A stretch of DNA of 39,884 nucleotides, taken from NCBI GenBank assembly GCA_005885035.1, contig VAXZ01000114.1:1-39884 (forward strand). The letters are read 5' to 3'. The DNA comes from Actinomycetota bacterium (GTDB lineage Bacteria > Actinomycetota > UBA4738 > HRBIN12). Below the pieces are notes generated by a model. The model worked only from the letters and a program-made list of their open reading frames with translations. It ran no database searches and was not told the DNA's origin. Every line of letters begins with the position of its first letter. Position 1 is the stretch's first letter. The position numbers and the translations under genes were made by a program. Shown one piece after another: positions 22,536 through 32,046 of the stretch.

Positions 22536-25500
22536 TCAGGTCCGGTCAAGGACCTGGCGGGCGACCGCCAGGTCCTTGGTGGCGTGGAGCCCCTCGAACG
22601 TCGCGACCGCAGGCTCGATGATCGCTCGAGCCTCGTCCCCGCGACCTTGGCGTCCCAGTGCGCCGGCGAGATCGACCTCGGTGAGGGCGCGCTCCCACGG
22701 CGTCCCGAGGCGGTCGAACCGTTCGATCGCCGCTCGGAGCGAAGCTTCGGCGCGGGCGTCGTCGCCTGCGGCGGACGCCGCCCGCCCCTCCAGACGATCG
22801 GCGAACGCGAAGACGCTCTGCGCGTCGGTCTTCTCCGCGTGCGTGCGCATGCCCTCGACGCGCGCGCCGACACCATCCCAGGCGTCGGTCGCGGCGACGA
22901 GCTCGCTCTCGGCCTCGAGCGCGTCGCCCTTGTGGACCGCCCAGTTGGTGGGTCGCTCCAACGAGCGAGCCCGCGCGAGATCCCCGGTCCGAACGATGTA
23001 TCGCAGCAGGAAGGGGTAGAGCCTGCCGGACGTCGTGCGCTCGAGGGTGGAGAGAAGGCCCGACAGTCGGTCGCTCTCGACGACATCGCCTCGGGCGTCG
23101 TGGATCAGCGCCGCCGTCCCGAACGCGTGCGCCGCGAAGTACGGCGGCTCATCACGACGATCGTCCAGCAGCTCGCGGAGGAGCCGGAACTCCTCCAGCG
23201 CGGCGTCCCACGACCCGAGGCGGCAGAACGTCACGCACCGCCATGCACGGACATGGATCTCGACGTTGGGGCCCCTCCCGGCGACCGCTGCGAGGCCTTG
23301 ATCGCTGACCTCCAGGGCTCGCGGGTAGCGCCCGGTCTCGTAATACCCCCACGAGCCCATGCCGTAGAAGTCACCGATCTCGACGACGTCGGTGACCCCG
23401 CCCATGATCGCCGCGCGCTCGTGCCAGAGCGAGATCGCTTCCCGGTAGTTCCCGACCGAGGACCAAGCGCCTTGCGCGTTATCGAGCGCGAACGAGGCCA
23501 GGTCAGGTCTTCCGAGCCGGATCGCGATCCCGGCGGCTTCCCTGCCCGCGTTCGCGAACGACCCGAGCTGGTCGTCCGTCAGCGTTTCATCGGGGAAGGC
23601 GAACGGCCACGAGGCGCGGAGCCCGAGCACCCGAACCCGCTCTTCGCTATCACCCTCAGGGAGGTTCGTCGCGGCAAGATCCAACATCGCGCGGACGTCC
23701 GCTTCGGGTGGGGTCCCCCCACGCATCGAGCCGGGCCAACGGACCGCGATCTCGGACGCCCGGGCGGCCAGGTAGGCAACGCGCCGAGCGTCCGGCGGCC
23801 GGGCTGCGTCACGCACGAGCGCAGCTTCGCGGAAGTACCGCCACGCGAGGTCACCGGTGAAGGCGACCAGGAACGCTTCCCCGAGTGACTCCAGCGCGTC
23901 CGTCCGCTCCAGATCGCCGGAGGCCAACACGAGCGCGTCTTCGGCCAGGCGGGCGGCCTTGCGCGGCACCAGTCGGAGACGAGCGGTCGCCGACGCGCGA
24001 AGCAACCACCGGACGGCCGCCGAGCGGAGGTCGTCGTTCGGCTCGCCGCCCGTTTCCCCGGAGAGTCCGACCGCCGTCGCGTAGTGATAGGCCAATAGCT
24101 CCGCGAACTCACCGGCGCGCTCCCCGGCCGTCCGTTCGAGCCACGCGGCCACGTTCGAATGCGCGTCGGCGCGATCTCGGCGGGGGAGCGATTCGTACGC
24201 GACGTCGCGCGTCAGCACGTGCTTGAAGATGTACTCGCGCTGGCCGGACAACGTCGAGCCCGCTCGCGACGAGACCAGCTCGCGTTCCTCCAATCGACGC
24301 AAGGCGTCGCTCGCGTCGGCCCCTGACACGTCGGTCAGTTCGGTGATCGGGCCCGTCCAGAACACGCGGCCTACCACGGAGGCCGCCTGCAGCAGTCGCT
24401 TGTCACCTGCATCCAGAAGATCGATGCGTGAGGCGAGGACCGCTTGCACCGTGTCGGGGATCTCCACGTCTTCGATCCCCGAGGTGGCTCTCCAGCGATC
24501 CGCCTCGTGCCGGAGGAGACCGCCGTCGATCAGCCGTCGGACGATCTCCTCGAGGAAGAACGGGTTCCCCTCTGCCCGTTCGAGGATCCTCCCATGGACC
24601 GACGAGGGGAGGTCGTCGACGGTCAGCAGCAGCCGCACCAGTCGCTCAGCCTCGTCGCTCGAGAGCGGGTCCAAGGCCAGGGAGGACATGTTCCTGCGTC
24701 CCCCGCCCCAGCTAGGTCGTTTCGCCGTGAGGTCCGGGCGCGACGGGCACAGGAAGAGCACCGGGCCTTCGACCTGTTCCGCCAGTTCGTCGAGCAGATC
24801 GAGCAAGACGGGGTCGGCCCAGTGGATGTCCTCGATCACCACGGTGACAGGCCCCGAGAGGGAAAGGGCCGTGAAGAACGAGCGCCACGCGGCGTGGAGC
24901 TCATCACGAACCTCGCGTGGCCCCGCGTCGGCGAAGGACACCTCGGGATCTTCGAGCCCCACCGTGTACGCGAGGGCGGCCGTCGAGCGGGTGGGGTCGG
25001 TCGCGACCTCCTGGGTCAGGAGGTCGCGACCGGTCTTCCGGACCTTCTCGACGGCGAGCTCAGGTGGATCAGAGTCGAGGATCCCCGCGTGACCCTTCAG
25101 GATCTCGGCGAGCGGCCAGTACGTGATGCCGTCGCCATAGGGCAGGCACCGGCCACGCAGGACGAGCGGGGGCGGCTCCCTCGCCTCGGCCCACGCGAGG
25201 AACTCGCCGGTGAGCCGCGACTTCCCGACGCCCGCGTCACCGTAGAGCGTTACGAGATGCGGCCGACGTTCAGCGACCACCCGCTCGTACACGCTCCGCA
25301 GCACCTCGAACTCGGTGTTGCGCCCCACCATGGGCGCGGAGAGACCGGGGACCCCCCGCGATCCGAGGCCCGTCTCCTCGACCAGTCGGAAGGCCCGTAC
25401 CCGATCGCGTTTGCCCTTCAGCTCGTGGAGCCCTCGATCGTCGAACGAGAAGCCCCGGACTGCGTCGGCGGTCCGTTGTGAGACGAAGATCGTTCCCGGG

Positions 25501-26090
25501 TCCGCGACACCCTGCAGCCTGGCGGCCGCGTTCACCGCGTCACCGGTCACCATCGCCTCACCAGGTCCGGGGCTCGTGGCCGCCAGGACCTCGCCGGTGT
25601 TCACCCCGACACGGATCTGGAGCGTCACGTCGTGCCTTCGCTCGAGGTCACTGTTCAGTTCCTCGAGGCGACGCATCATGCGGAGGGCGGCCCGGAGCGC
25701 GCGCTCGGGATCGTCCTCGTGTGCGGCCGGCACGCCGAACGCCGCCATCACCGCGTCGCCGATGAACTTCTCGACCGTTCCGCCCTCCGCTTCGATCTCC
25801 TCGCGCATCGCGCTGCCGTACGACTGCATCACCTCCCGGAAGCGCTCAGGATCGAGCCGTTCGCCGAGCGCCGTCGATCCCGTGACATCGGCGAACAGGA
25901 CCGTCACGACCTTCCGTTCTTGGCCGGCGTTCGGCAGGGTGGTCGGCGACCCGCACGAGGGACAGAAGCGGGCATCCTCGGGCAGCGGGGAGCCGCAGGT
26001 GAGGCACGCGGTCATGAGCGGACTGCCGCACGCCGCGCAGAAGCGAGCACCGGCAGCGTTCTCGGACCCGCACGCGAGGCACGCTGACAC
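22536..26090 (-). CDS. zinc-ribbon/class III adenylate cyclase/AAA-ATPase/helical-repeat signalling protein
   Basis: GTG 26090, with TAGACT 6 nt upstream, gives 1184 aa. Order of parts: two zinc ribbons (C4, C7, C18, C21; C29, C32, C43, C46); a class III cyclase domain (about 58-235) with metal aspartates D68 and D112, adenine-reading K108 and D184, and transition-state N187 and R191, so it looks catalytically complete; an AAA/NACHT-like ATPase (about 250-600) with Walker A GDAGVGKS (284-291) and Walker B VVIED (417-421); then a long helical TPR-like C-terminal half. No membrane segment is present. Related actinobacterial proteins are treated as cytoplasmic cAMP-producing regulators; the trigger is unknown. 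It is divergent from valS and convergent with the HdeD-like gene. Confidence 0.88.
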   Translation of the reverse strand: MSACLACGSENAAGARFCAACGSPLMTACLTCGSPLPEDARFCPSCGSPTTLPNAGQERKVVTVLFADVTGSTALGERLDPERFREVMQSYGSAMREEIEAEGGTVEKFIGDAVMAAFGVPAAHEDDPERALRAALRMMRRLEELNSDLERRHDVTLQIRVGVNTGEVLAATSPGPGEAMVTGDAVNAAARLQGVADPGTIFVSQRTADAVRGFSFDDRGLHELKGKRDRVRAFRLVEETGLGSRGVPGLSAPMVGRNTEFEVLRSVYERVVAERRPHLVTLYGDAGVGKSRLTGEFLAWAEAREPPPLVLRGRCLPYGDGITYWPLAEILKGHAGILDSDPPELAVEKVRKTGRDLLTQEVATDPTRSTAALAYTVGLEDPEVSFADAGPREVRDELHAAWRSFFTALSLSGPVTVVIEDIHWADPVLLDLLDELAEQVEGPVLFLCPSRPDLTAKRPSWGGGRRNMSSLALDPLSSDEAERLVRLLLTVDDLPSSVHGRILERAEGNPFFLEEIVRRLIDGGLLRHEADRWRATSGIEDVEIPDTVQAVLASRIDLLDAGDKRLLQAASVVGRVFWTGPITELTDVSGADASDALRRLEERELVSSRAGSTLSGQREYIFKHVLTRDVAYESLPRRDRADAHSNVAAWLERTAGERAGEFAELLAYHYATAVGLSGETGGEPNDDLRSAAVRWLLRASATARLRLVPRKAARLAEDALVLASGDLERTDALESLGEAFLVAFTGDLAWRYFREAALVRDAARPPDARRVAYLAARASEIAVRWPGSMRGGTPPEADVRAMLDLAATNLPEGDSEERVRVLGLRASWPFAFPDETLTDDQLGSFANAGREAAGIAIRLGRPDLASFALDNAQGAWSSVGNYREAISLWHERAAIMGGVTDVVEIGDFYGMGSWGYYETGRYPRALEVSDQGLAAVAGRGPNVEIHVRAWRCVTFCRLGSWDAALEEFRLLRELLDDRRDEPPYFAAHAFGTAALIHDARGDVVESDRLSGLLSTLERTTSGRLYPFLLRYIVRTGDLARARSLERPTNWAVHKGDALEAESELVAATDAWDGVGARVEGMRTHAEKTDAQSVFAFADRLEGRAASAAGDDARAEASLRAAIERFDRLGTPWERALTEVDLAGALGRQGRGDEARAIIEPAVATFEGLHATKDLAVARQVLDRT
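22550..22575. terminator. 11-bp hairpin with GCGA loop at convergent gene ends
   Basis: GGACCTGGCGG and CCGCCAGGTCC are exact reverse complements around the tetraloop GCGA (GNRA type). The hairpin is 20 bases past the HdeD-like stop and inside the last codons of the convergent cyclase. There is no T run, but its stability and place suit a terminator for the rightward clpX transcript. AGGTCC at 22538-22543 can pair instead with GGACCT at 22550-22555, a mutually exclusive fold. Confidence 0.5.
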
Positions 26091-26096
26091 GGGCGG

Positions 26097-26102
26097 AGTC
26101 TA
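26097..26102 (-). promoter_or_regulatory. leaderless -10 (TAGACT) for cyclase gene
   Basis: TAGACT ends 6 nt before GTG 26090. It overlaps an upstream in-frame ATG (26102) of valS, one reason to place the valS start at 26141. Confidence 0.55.
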
Positions 26103-26127
26103 TGGCGGTGGTCCCTCCGCTGCTCGC

Positions 26128-26133
26128 TACACC
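26128..26133 (+). promoter_or_regulatory. possible leaderless -10 (TACACC) for valS
   Basis: TACACC ends 7 nt before ATG 26141. It lacks the usual final T, so support comes mainly from the spacing shared with other leaderless genes here. Confidence 0.35.
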
Positions 26134-26140
26134 CGCCCGC

Positions 26141-28681
26141 ATGCAGGTTCCGGAGAAGCCGTCGCTCGACGGCCTGGAAGCGAAGTGGGGGGAGTGGTGG
26201 GAGACCGCCGGCACCTACCGCTTCGACCGGTCGAGGACGCGCGACCAGATCTTCGCGATCGACACCCCACCACCGACCGTGAGCGGCAGCCTCCACGTCG
26301 GACACGTCATGTCGTACACCCATACCGACCTCGTCGCTCGGTTCCAACGGATGCGGGGCAAGGAGGTCTTCTACCCGATCGGGTGGGATGACAACGGCCT
26401 CGCGACGGAGCGGCGAGTGCAGAACTACTTCGGCGTTCGCTGCGACCCGTCGCTCCCGTACGATCCCGCTTTCGACATCGCCTCGTTGGAGCGGCCGGAT
26501 GAAGACGAGCCGGTCGCCGTCAGCCGTCGCAACTTCATCGACCTATGCGACCGGCTCACCGTGGAGGATGAGAAGGCGTTCGAGGACCTGTTCCGCCGGG
26601 CGGGTTGGTCGGTCGACTGGAATCACTCCTACACGACGATCGGCGAGCGCTCCCGCCGCGTCTCCCAGCGGGCGTTCTTGCATCTCGTTGCCAAGGGCGT
26701 CGCGTACACGGCGGAAGCCCCCACGATGTGGGACGTCGACTTCAACACGGCGGTCGCGCAGGCGGAGATCGAGGATCGCGAGCAAGACGGCCTCTACCAC
26801 CGCATCGCGTTCGATCGCGAGGACGGTGCGACCGTGGAGGTCGAGACCTCTCGGCCCGAGCTACTGCCGGCCTGTGTAGCGCTGGTCGCGCACCCTGGGG
26901 ACGCACGCTACGCGACCCTCACGGGCACGACCGTCCTCACGCCGATGTTCCGTGTGCCGGTGCCCGTGTTCACGCACGAGCTCGCGGATCCCGAGAAGGG
27001 CACGGGGATCGCGATGGTCTGCACGTTCGGCGATCTCACCGACGTCACCTGGTGGCGCGAGCTCGACTTGCCCCTGCGCGTCGTGGTCGAGAAGGACGGC
27101 ACCATCGGCGCCCGCACCTTCGGTGGACCGGGATGGGAGTCTCGCGATCCAGTTTCCGCGAACGCCGCGATGAACCGGCTCGCCGGACGCACGGTCAAAC
27201 GGGCGCGTGGCGAGTCCGTCGAGATGCTTCGGGAGGCGGGCTCGCTCCTCGGTGAGCCGCAACCGATCCGACACGCCGTGAAGTTCTACGAGAAGGGGGA
27301 ACGACCGCTCGAGATCATCACCAGCCGTCAGTGGTTCGTACCGATCCTCCGTTTCCAGGACCGGCTGATCGCGCGCGGCGAGGAGCTTTCGTGGCATCCC
27401 GCGCACATGGGGACCCGCTATCGCTCCTGGGTGGAGAACCTGAACCAGGACTGGTGCATCAGCCGCCAACGGTTCTTCGGGGTCCCGTTCCCCGTGTGGT
27501 TCCGGCTGGACGAACAAGGGCTCCCTCGCTACGAAGATCCGATGTACGTCGATGAAGCCGCGCTCCCGATCGACCCCCAGGAGGGCGTCCCGCCGGGGTT
27601 CACGTCGGAACAGCGCGGCATCCCGGGCGGCTTCATCGGTGACCCGGACGTGATGGACACGTGGGCGACGTCTTCGCTGACACCGCAGATCGCCACTCTG
27701 TGGGGGGAGGATCCCGACCTGTTCGGCCGGCTGTTCCCGATGGATCTTCGTCCGCAGGCCCACGACATCATCCGGACCTGGCTCTTCTACACCGTCTTCC
27801 GTTCGGAGATCGAGCACGGGTCGTTGCCGTGGACGAACGCTGCGATCAGCGGGTTCGTGCTCGATCCGGACCGCAAGAAGATGTCGAAGTCCAAAGGCAA
27901 CGTGGTCGTGCCGACGGAGGTCTTCGAGCGGCACTCGGCCGACGCGGTCCGGTACTGGGCCGGCCGGGCCCGCCTGGGGATCGATGCCGCCTTCGACGAG
28001 AAGCAGATGAAGGACGGACGTCGCCTGGCGATCAAGGTGCTGAACGCGTCGAAGTTCACGCTCGGGATGGAGGCGGAGAGCACGAGCATCATCGAGCCCC
28101 TCGATCTGGCGATGCTCGCGTCGCTCCGAGCGACGGTCGATGCCGCCACCGATGCGCTCGACACGTACGAGCATGCGAAGGCGCTCGATGTCACCGAGCG
28201 GTTCTTCTGGGGGTTCACCGACGATTACCTCGAGCTCGTGAAGCAACGCGCCTACGGAGTACGCGGGGCGGAGGCCGCCGGCTCGGCGGTCGGGGCGCTC
28301 CGCGCCGCACTGGATGTCCTCCTCCGCGCGTTCGCACCCTTCCTCCCGTACGCGACCGAGGAGGTCTGGTCCTGGTGGCGCGAGGGCTCCGTGCACCGGA
28401 GCCCGTGGCCCGTGCCGGCCGACCTTCCGGACGGCGGCGATCCCGAGGTCTACGCGATCGCAGCGGAAGTCCTTACGGCGGTCCGCAGGAAGAAGGCGCT
28501 CGCCAAGCTGTCGCTCCGTGCCCCCGTGCGGCGCGTCCTCGTCCGCGACACGCGCGAACGGCTGGCGAAGCTGGTGCCGGCCGAGGCCGACCTGCATGAG
28601 GCGGGGAACATCGAGAAGATCGAGTCGATCGACTCGGACGAAGCATCGATCGAGGTCGAACTCGATACCGACGGATCGTGA
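26141..28681 (+). CDS. valS: valyl-tRNA synthetase
   Basis: ATG 26141 (MQVPEKPSL) gives 846 aa; ATG 26102 would add 13 residues but lies in the divergent promoter. It is a class I synthetase with HVGH (52-55) after PPPTVSGSL, the IGWDDNGLATERRVQNYFG segment, a long editing insert (about 200-330), NQDWCISRQRFFG, DVMDTWATSSL, and KMSKSKGNVV (K580). The C-terminal anticodon-binding part ends about 65 residues after LLRAFAPFLPYATEEVWSW, and no extended coiled-coil arm is seen, so it is the shorter type. It charges tRNA-Val. Its TGA overlaps the folC ATG. Confidence 0.95.
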   Translation: MQVPEKPSLDGLEAKWGEWWETAGTYRFDRSRTRDQIFAIDTPPPTVSGSLHVGHVMSYTHTDLVARFQRMRGKEVFYPIGWDDNGLATERRVQNYFGVRCDPSLPYDPAFDIASLERPDEDEPVAVSRRNFIDLCDRLTVEDEKAFEDLFRRAGWSVDWNHSYTTIGERSRRVSQRAFLHLVAKGVAYTAEAPTMWDVDFNTAVAQAEIEDREQDGLYHRIAFDREDGATVEVETSRPELLPACVALVAHPGDARYATLTGTTVLTPMFRVPVPVFTHELADPEKGTGIAMVCTFGDLTDVTWWRELDLPLRVVVEKDGTIGARTFGGPGWESRDPVSANAAMNRLAGRTVKRARGESVEMLREAGSLLGEPQPIRHAVKFYEKGERPLEIITSRQWFVPILRFQDRLIARGEELSWHPAHMGTRYRSWVENLNQDWCISRQRFFGVPFPVWFRLDEQGLPRYEDPMYVDEAALPIDPQEGVPPGFTSEQRGIPGGFIGDPDVMDTWATSSLTPQIATLWGEDPDLFGRLFPMDLRPQAHDIIRTWLFYTVFRSEIEHGSLPWTNAAISGFVLDPDRKKMSKSKGNVVVPTEVFERHSADAVRYWAGRARLGIDAAFDEKQMKDGRRLAIKVLNASKFTLGMEAESTSIIEPLDLAMLASLRATVDAATDALDTYEHAKALDVTERFFWGFTDDYLELVKQRAYGVRGAEAAGSAVGALRAALDVLLRAFAPFLPYATEEVWSWWREGSVHRSPWPVPADLPDGGDPEVYAIAAEVLTAVRRKKALAKLSLRAPVRRVLVRDTRERLAKLVPAEADLHEAGNIEKIESIDSDEASIEVELDTDGS

Positions 28682-29961
28682 TGCGGTTCGCGGAGGCCCT
28701 CAGGCGACTGAACGCTCGCCAACCCGAGCACATGCCGGGCCCTTCGTTGGAGCGGATCCGGGAGATCGCCGCGCTGCTCGATCAACCGCAACTGACGTAT
28801 CCCTCCATCCACGTCACGGGGACCAACGGTAAAACCACGGCGGCCCGGGTCGCGGCGTCGGTCGCGTGCGCGCACGGGATCACCGTCGGCCTGTACACGT
28901 CGCCCCACTTGCTGTCGGTCACCGAGCGCTTCTGGGTCTGCGGGCAGGACATCAGCGAAGAGGAGTTCGCCCAGGAGTGGGAGCATCTCGACCCGTTCCT
29001 CCAGCTGGTCGATGGCCGGGGGTCCGGCGAGGTCACGTACTTCGAGGCCGTCACCGCTCTCGCGTACCTCTGGTTCGCCGACAAGCCCGTCGGGCTCGGG
29101 GTGTTCGAGGTCGGGATGGGTGGGACGTGGGATGCGACCAACCTCGTGGACGGCGAGGTCGCGGTCATCACTCCGATCGGGATGGACCACGTCGCCGAGC
29201 TGGGCCCGACGCTCGAGGACATCGCGCGGGAGAAGGCGGGGATCCTCAAGCCCGGTGCGACCGCCGTGTTCCGCGAGCAGGAGCCGGAAGCCGCAGCCGT
29301 GTTGGCGGGGCGTGGTGCCGAGGTCGGCAGCACGCCCCGCTGGGGGGGCGAGGACTGGGAAGTCGAGGAACGACTGCTCGCCGTCGGCGGGCAGGCGTTC
29401 CGCCTCCGAGGGCTCCATGCGACGTACGAGGACCTCTACCTGCCGCTGTTCGGTGACTACGCCGTGCACAACACGGCGGCCGGGATCGTCGCCGTGGAGG
29501 CGTTGACCGGCCAGCCGCTGCACGAGGAGACGTTGCGCGAGGGCCTAGCCGCGGTGCAGAGCCCCGGGCGGCTCGAGATCGTGGCGCTCCAGCCCTCGGT
29601 GATCCTGGATGGTGCGCACAACCCTGCGGGTGCGGCCGCGCTCGCCAAGGCGATGCGCGAGTCCTTCCGGTGGGAGCGCCTCCACCTCGTGCTCGCCATC
29701 AGCGCGAACAAGGATCTCGCGGGCATCTGCGCCCCGCTCGCACCGCTCGCCGACGAGGCGTACGTCGCCAGGAACGAGAGCGTGCGGAGCGCCGACCCGG
29801 CCGACGTGGCCGACGCGCTGGGTCGTCCGGCCGCGTCGTTCGGCTCGGTGGCCGCGGCGCTCGCCGCCGCACGAGCCGCGGCCGACCCTCGCGACATCGT
29901 GCTCGTGACCGGGTCCCTGTTCACCGTCGCAGACGCCAAGCGAGCGCTGGCCGCGCGATGA
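28681..29961 (+). CDS. folC: folylpolyglutamate synthase/dihydrofolate synthase
   Basis: ATG 28681 overlaps the valS stop (TGATG); a GTG one codon earlier is possible. The 426-aa protein is a Mur-ligase-type ATPase: HVTGTNGKTT is the P loop, YTSPHLLSVTER is the folate-site segment, VGMGGTWDATNL and ITPIGMDH follow, EKAGILKPG is present and VILDGAHNPAGAAAL starts the C-terminal domain. It adds glutamate to folates. valS-folC-ndk order is a common actinobacterial arrangement. Confidence 0.94.
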   Translation: MRFAEALRRLNARQPEHMPGPSLERIREIAALLDQPQLTYPSIHVTGTNGKTTAARVAASVACAHGITVGLYTSPHLLSVTERFWVCGQDISEEEFAQEWEHLDPFLQLVDGRGSGEVTYFEAVTALAYLWFADKPVGLGVFEVGMGGTWDATNLVDGEVAVITPIGMDHVAELGPTLEDIAREKAGILKPGATAVFREQEPEAAAVLAGRGAEVGSTPRWGGEDWEVEERLLAVGGQAFRLRGLHATYEDLYLPLFGDYAVHNTAAGIVAVEALTGQPLHEETLREGLAAVQSPGRLEIVALQPSVILDGAHNPAGAAALAKAMRESFRWERLHLVLAISANKDLAGICAPLAPLADEAYVARNESVRSADPADVADALGRPAASFGSVAAALAAARAAADPRDIVLVTGSLFTVADAKRALAAR

Positions 29962-29969
29962 GCGGCCGC

Positions 29970-29975
29970 TAGACT
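29970..29975 (+). promoter_or_regulatory. -10 (TAGACT) for ndk
   Basis: TAGACT ends 9 nt before ATG 29985. It lies in the 23-base gap after folC, so ndk can be transcribed separately from valS-folC. Confidence 0.5.
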
Positions 29976-29984
29976 GACGCGACC

Positions 29985-30392
29985 ATGGCCATCGAGTCGA
30001 CCCTCCTGATCGTGAAACCGGACGGCGTTCGCCGCGGTCTGGTCGGCGAGATCCTGCGACGGGCCGAGGCGAAGGGCCTCACGATCGATGCGCTCGAGCT
30101 CCGCGTGATCGAGCGAGCGACCGCCGAAGAGCATTACGGCGAGCACCGCGACAAGCCGTTCTTCAGCGAGCTCGTCGACTTCATCATCGGCGGACCGGTC
30201 GTGGTCGGGAAGCTCTCGGGCGAGTCCGCGATCACGTGCTGGCGCACGCTGATGGGCCCGACCGATCCCGTGGACGCGCCGCCGGGCTCGATCCGCGGGG
30301 ACTACGCCACCGTGATCGGCGAGAACATCGTGCATGGGTCGGACTCGCCGGAGTCCGCAGCGCGAGAGCTGAAGCTCTTCTTCGGCGGCTGA
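29985..30392 (+). CDS. ndk: nucleoside diphosphate kinase
   Basis: The 135-aa protein is a standard Ndk: [16 protein letters not shown] at the N terminus, the [10 protein letters not shown] and TLMGPTDP segments, [10 protein letters not shown], and ENIVHGSDS with the phospho-accepting H117. It balances NTP and dNTP pools by ping-pong phosphate transfer. Full length. The next gene follows after only 5 bases. Confidence 0.96.
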   Translation: MAIESTLLIVKPDGVRRGLVGEILRRAEAKGLTIDALELRVIERATAEEHYGEHRDKPFFSELVDFIIGGPVVVGKLSGESAITCWRTLMGPTDPVDAPPGSIRGDYATVIGENIVHGSDSPESAARELKLFFGG

Positions 30393-30397
30393 GCCGT

Positions 30398-32020
30398 TTG
30401 AGCGGACTCGAGGAAGCGTTCGAGCGGATCGGCCGCGCCGCGGAGCTCGATCTTCCGCTGACGCATGCGCCGGGGCTCGCGCTCGCCGTCACCGACGGCA
30501 CCGACACGCTCGGCGCGGTCGTCCGGGGGTTCGCCGACGTCGCCGCCGGCCGTCCGATCAGGGTCGACACGCGCTTCCAGATCGGATCGATCTCGAAGTC
30601 GTTCGCGGCCCTTTGCCTCCTGCAGGAAGAGGCGAGGGGGACGGTCGCGTTCGACGTGTCGGTGAACGAGCTCCTCCCGTGGCTCGAGCTGCCTGAGCCG
30701 TTCGGTCCGATCACGCTCCATCACCTCCTGACCCATACCAGCGGGCTCATGACCGGGATCGAGCACGGACCGTGGGGGAAGGCCGATGCCCTGCGCGCGC
30801 GCTCGTACCCTCCGACCTTCGCGCCCGGCGACCGCTTCTCGTACTCGAACCTCGGCTACAAGTTGGTCGGACACGTGCTGGAGCGGGTCACCGGGATGCC
30901 CGTGCATGCGCTGCTCCAACAGCGCATCCTCGGCCCGCTCGGGATGACCCGGTCCGTCGGCGCGATCCTCGAGGAGGATCGCGCCGACGCTGCCATCGGG
31001 TACGAGCCGCTCCTGTCGGACCGGCCTCCCCACCTTCAGAGCCAGCTCGCACCCGCCCTCTGGCAGGTCTCGAACGTCGCCGACGGGTCGATCGTGTCGA
31101 CGGTTGCGGACCTCTGCGCGTACGCCCGGGTCGTCCTCGCGGGTGGGCGCGGGCCCGCGGGAGTGCTGCTCGAGCCCGATGGGTTCGAACGGTGGATCGG
31201 GCCGCACGCGGACGCCGGGGAGCCAGGCACGCGCTATGGATACGGGTGGAACGTCGTCAACCTCGACGGCCGGAGCTCGATCCGCCATACCGGCGGCACG
31301 CTGGGGTTCGAGTCGCTGCTCGCGATCTGGCCCGACGAAGGTCTGGCGGTCGCACTGTGTCTGAACGGGTACGGGATGCGGGACGCGCTCGGCTCGTACG
31401 CGCTGAGCGCCGTTGCCGCCGCGGTGGGCGCGCGGCCGCTTCACGATCCCGTCCAGCCGGAGCCACCGGAGCGGATCGCCGACGCCGACTCCATCGCCGG
31501 ACGCTTCGACGGCGGCGATCGCACGATCGAGCTGGACGCGGCCGACGGCGGGCTGGTGCTTCGATCCGGTCCGTTGGCGGTCCGACTCGAGCGATGGCCC
31601 GACGATGCCGACATCTTCGCCGTGCCCCATCCGGCCTTCGACCGGCACTTGCTCCGGGTCGTTCGTGACCAGACCGGAGCGGTGCTCGGGGTAAGCCATG
31701 GTCCCCGGTGGTACGGCCGGGAGGACGCCCTCCTCGACGAGGAGCCGCCGGTGACGCCTGGGTGGGACGCGTTCACCGGTCTCTACCGGTCGGACGCGCC
31801 GTGGGTGCGAGTGGTCACGGTCTACGAACGACGCGGATCGCTCTTCGCGGCCTGGCCCGCGAGCGGCGAGGAGTACGAGCTGTCCCCCCTCCCGCAGGGC
31901 TGGTTCGCCGTCGGGGACCCCGCGCTCCCGCGCCGAGCCCGGTTCCTCGACATGGTCGAGGGTCGCGCGCAGACATTGGACTACAACGGGGCCATCCTGA
32001 CGCGCTCGTTCGAGGGCTGA
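30398..32020 (+). CDS. serine beta-lactamase-fold hydrolase
   Basis: TTG 30398, 5 bases after the ndk stop, gives 540 aa; earlier in-frame starts would lie inside ndk. The N-terminal 350 residues are a class C beta-lactamase/penicillin-binding fold with S64-I-S-K67 as the SxxK motif, Y149-S-N151 as YxN and RHTGG in place of KTG. LLTHTSGLMTG and PGDRFSYSNLGYKLVG are typical of the family's esterases and peptidases. A C-terminal 170-residue beta-rich part (two lipocalin-like repeats such as FTGLYRSDAPW) follows. No signal peptide is seen, so a cytoplasmic esterase or D-amino-acid peptidase is likelier than a true beta-lactamase. Confidence 0.82.
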   Translation: MSGLEEAFERIGRAAELDLPLTHAPGLALAVTDGTDTLGAVVRGFADVAAGRPIRVDTRFQIGSISKSFAALCLLQEEARGTVAFDVSVNELLPWLELPEPFGPITLHHLLTHTSGLMTGIEHGPWGKADALRARSYPPTFAPGDRFSYSNLGYKLVGHVLERVTGMPVHALLQQRILGPLGMTRSVGAILEEDRADAAIGYEPLLSDRPPHLQSQLAPALWQVSNVADGSIVSTVADLCAYARVVLAGGRGPAGVLLEPDGFERWIGPHADAGEPGTRYGYGWNVVNLDGRSSIRHTGGTLGFESLLAIWPDEGLAVALCLNGYGMRDALGSYALSAVAAAVGARPLHDPVQPEPPERIADADSIAGRFDGGDRTIELDAADGGLVLRSGPLAVRLERWPDDADIFAVPHPAFDRHLLRVVRDQTGAVLGVSHGPRWYGREDALLDEEPPVTPGWDAFTGLYRSDAPWVRVVTVYERRGSLFAAWPASGEEYELSPLPQGWFAVGDPALPRRARFLDMVEGRAQTLDYNGAILTRSFEG

Positions 32021-32046
32021 CCGGGCCCGGTGGGCCGATCAGCCCA
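32021..32046. terminator. small hairpins in convergent gap before fabF
   Basis: CCGGGCCCGG (32021-32030) is a perfect palindrome, and TGGGC/GCCCA (32031-32046) forms a 5-bp stem next to it. They fill the 18-base gap between the hydrolase and fabF stops. No T run. Weak support as a two-way terminator. Confidence 0.3.

Noticed and set aside
30398-32020. True antibiotic beta-lactamase
   Set aside because: No signal peptide, HTGG instead of KTG, extra C-terminal domain. Fits esterase/peptidase members of the fold better.
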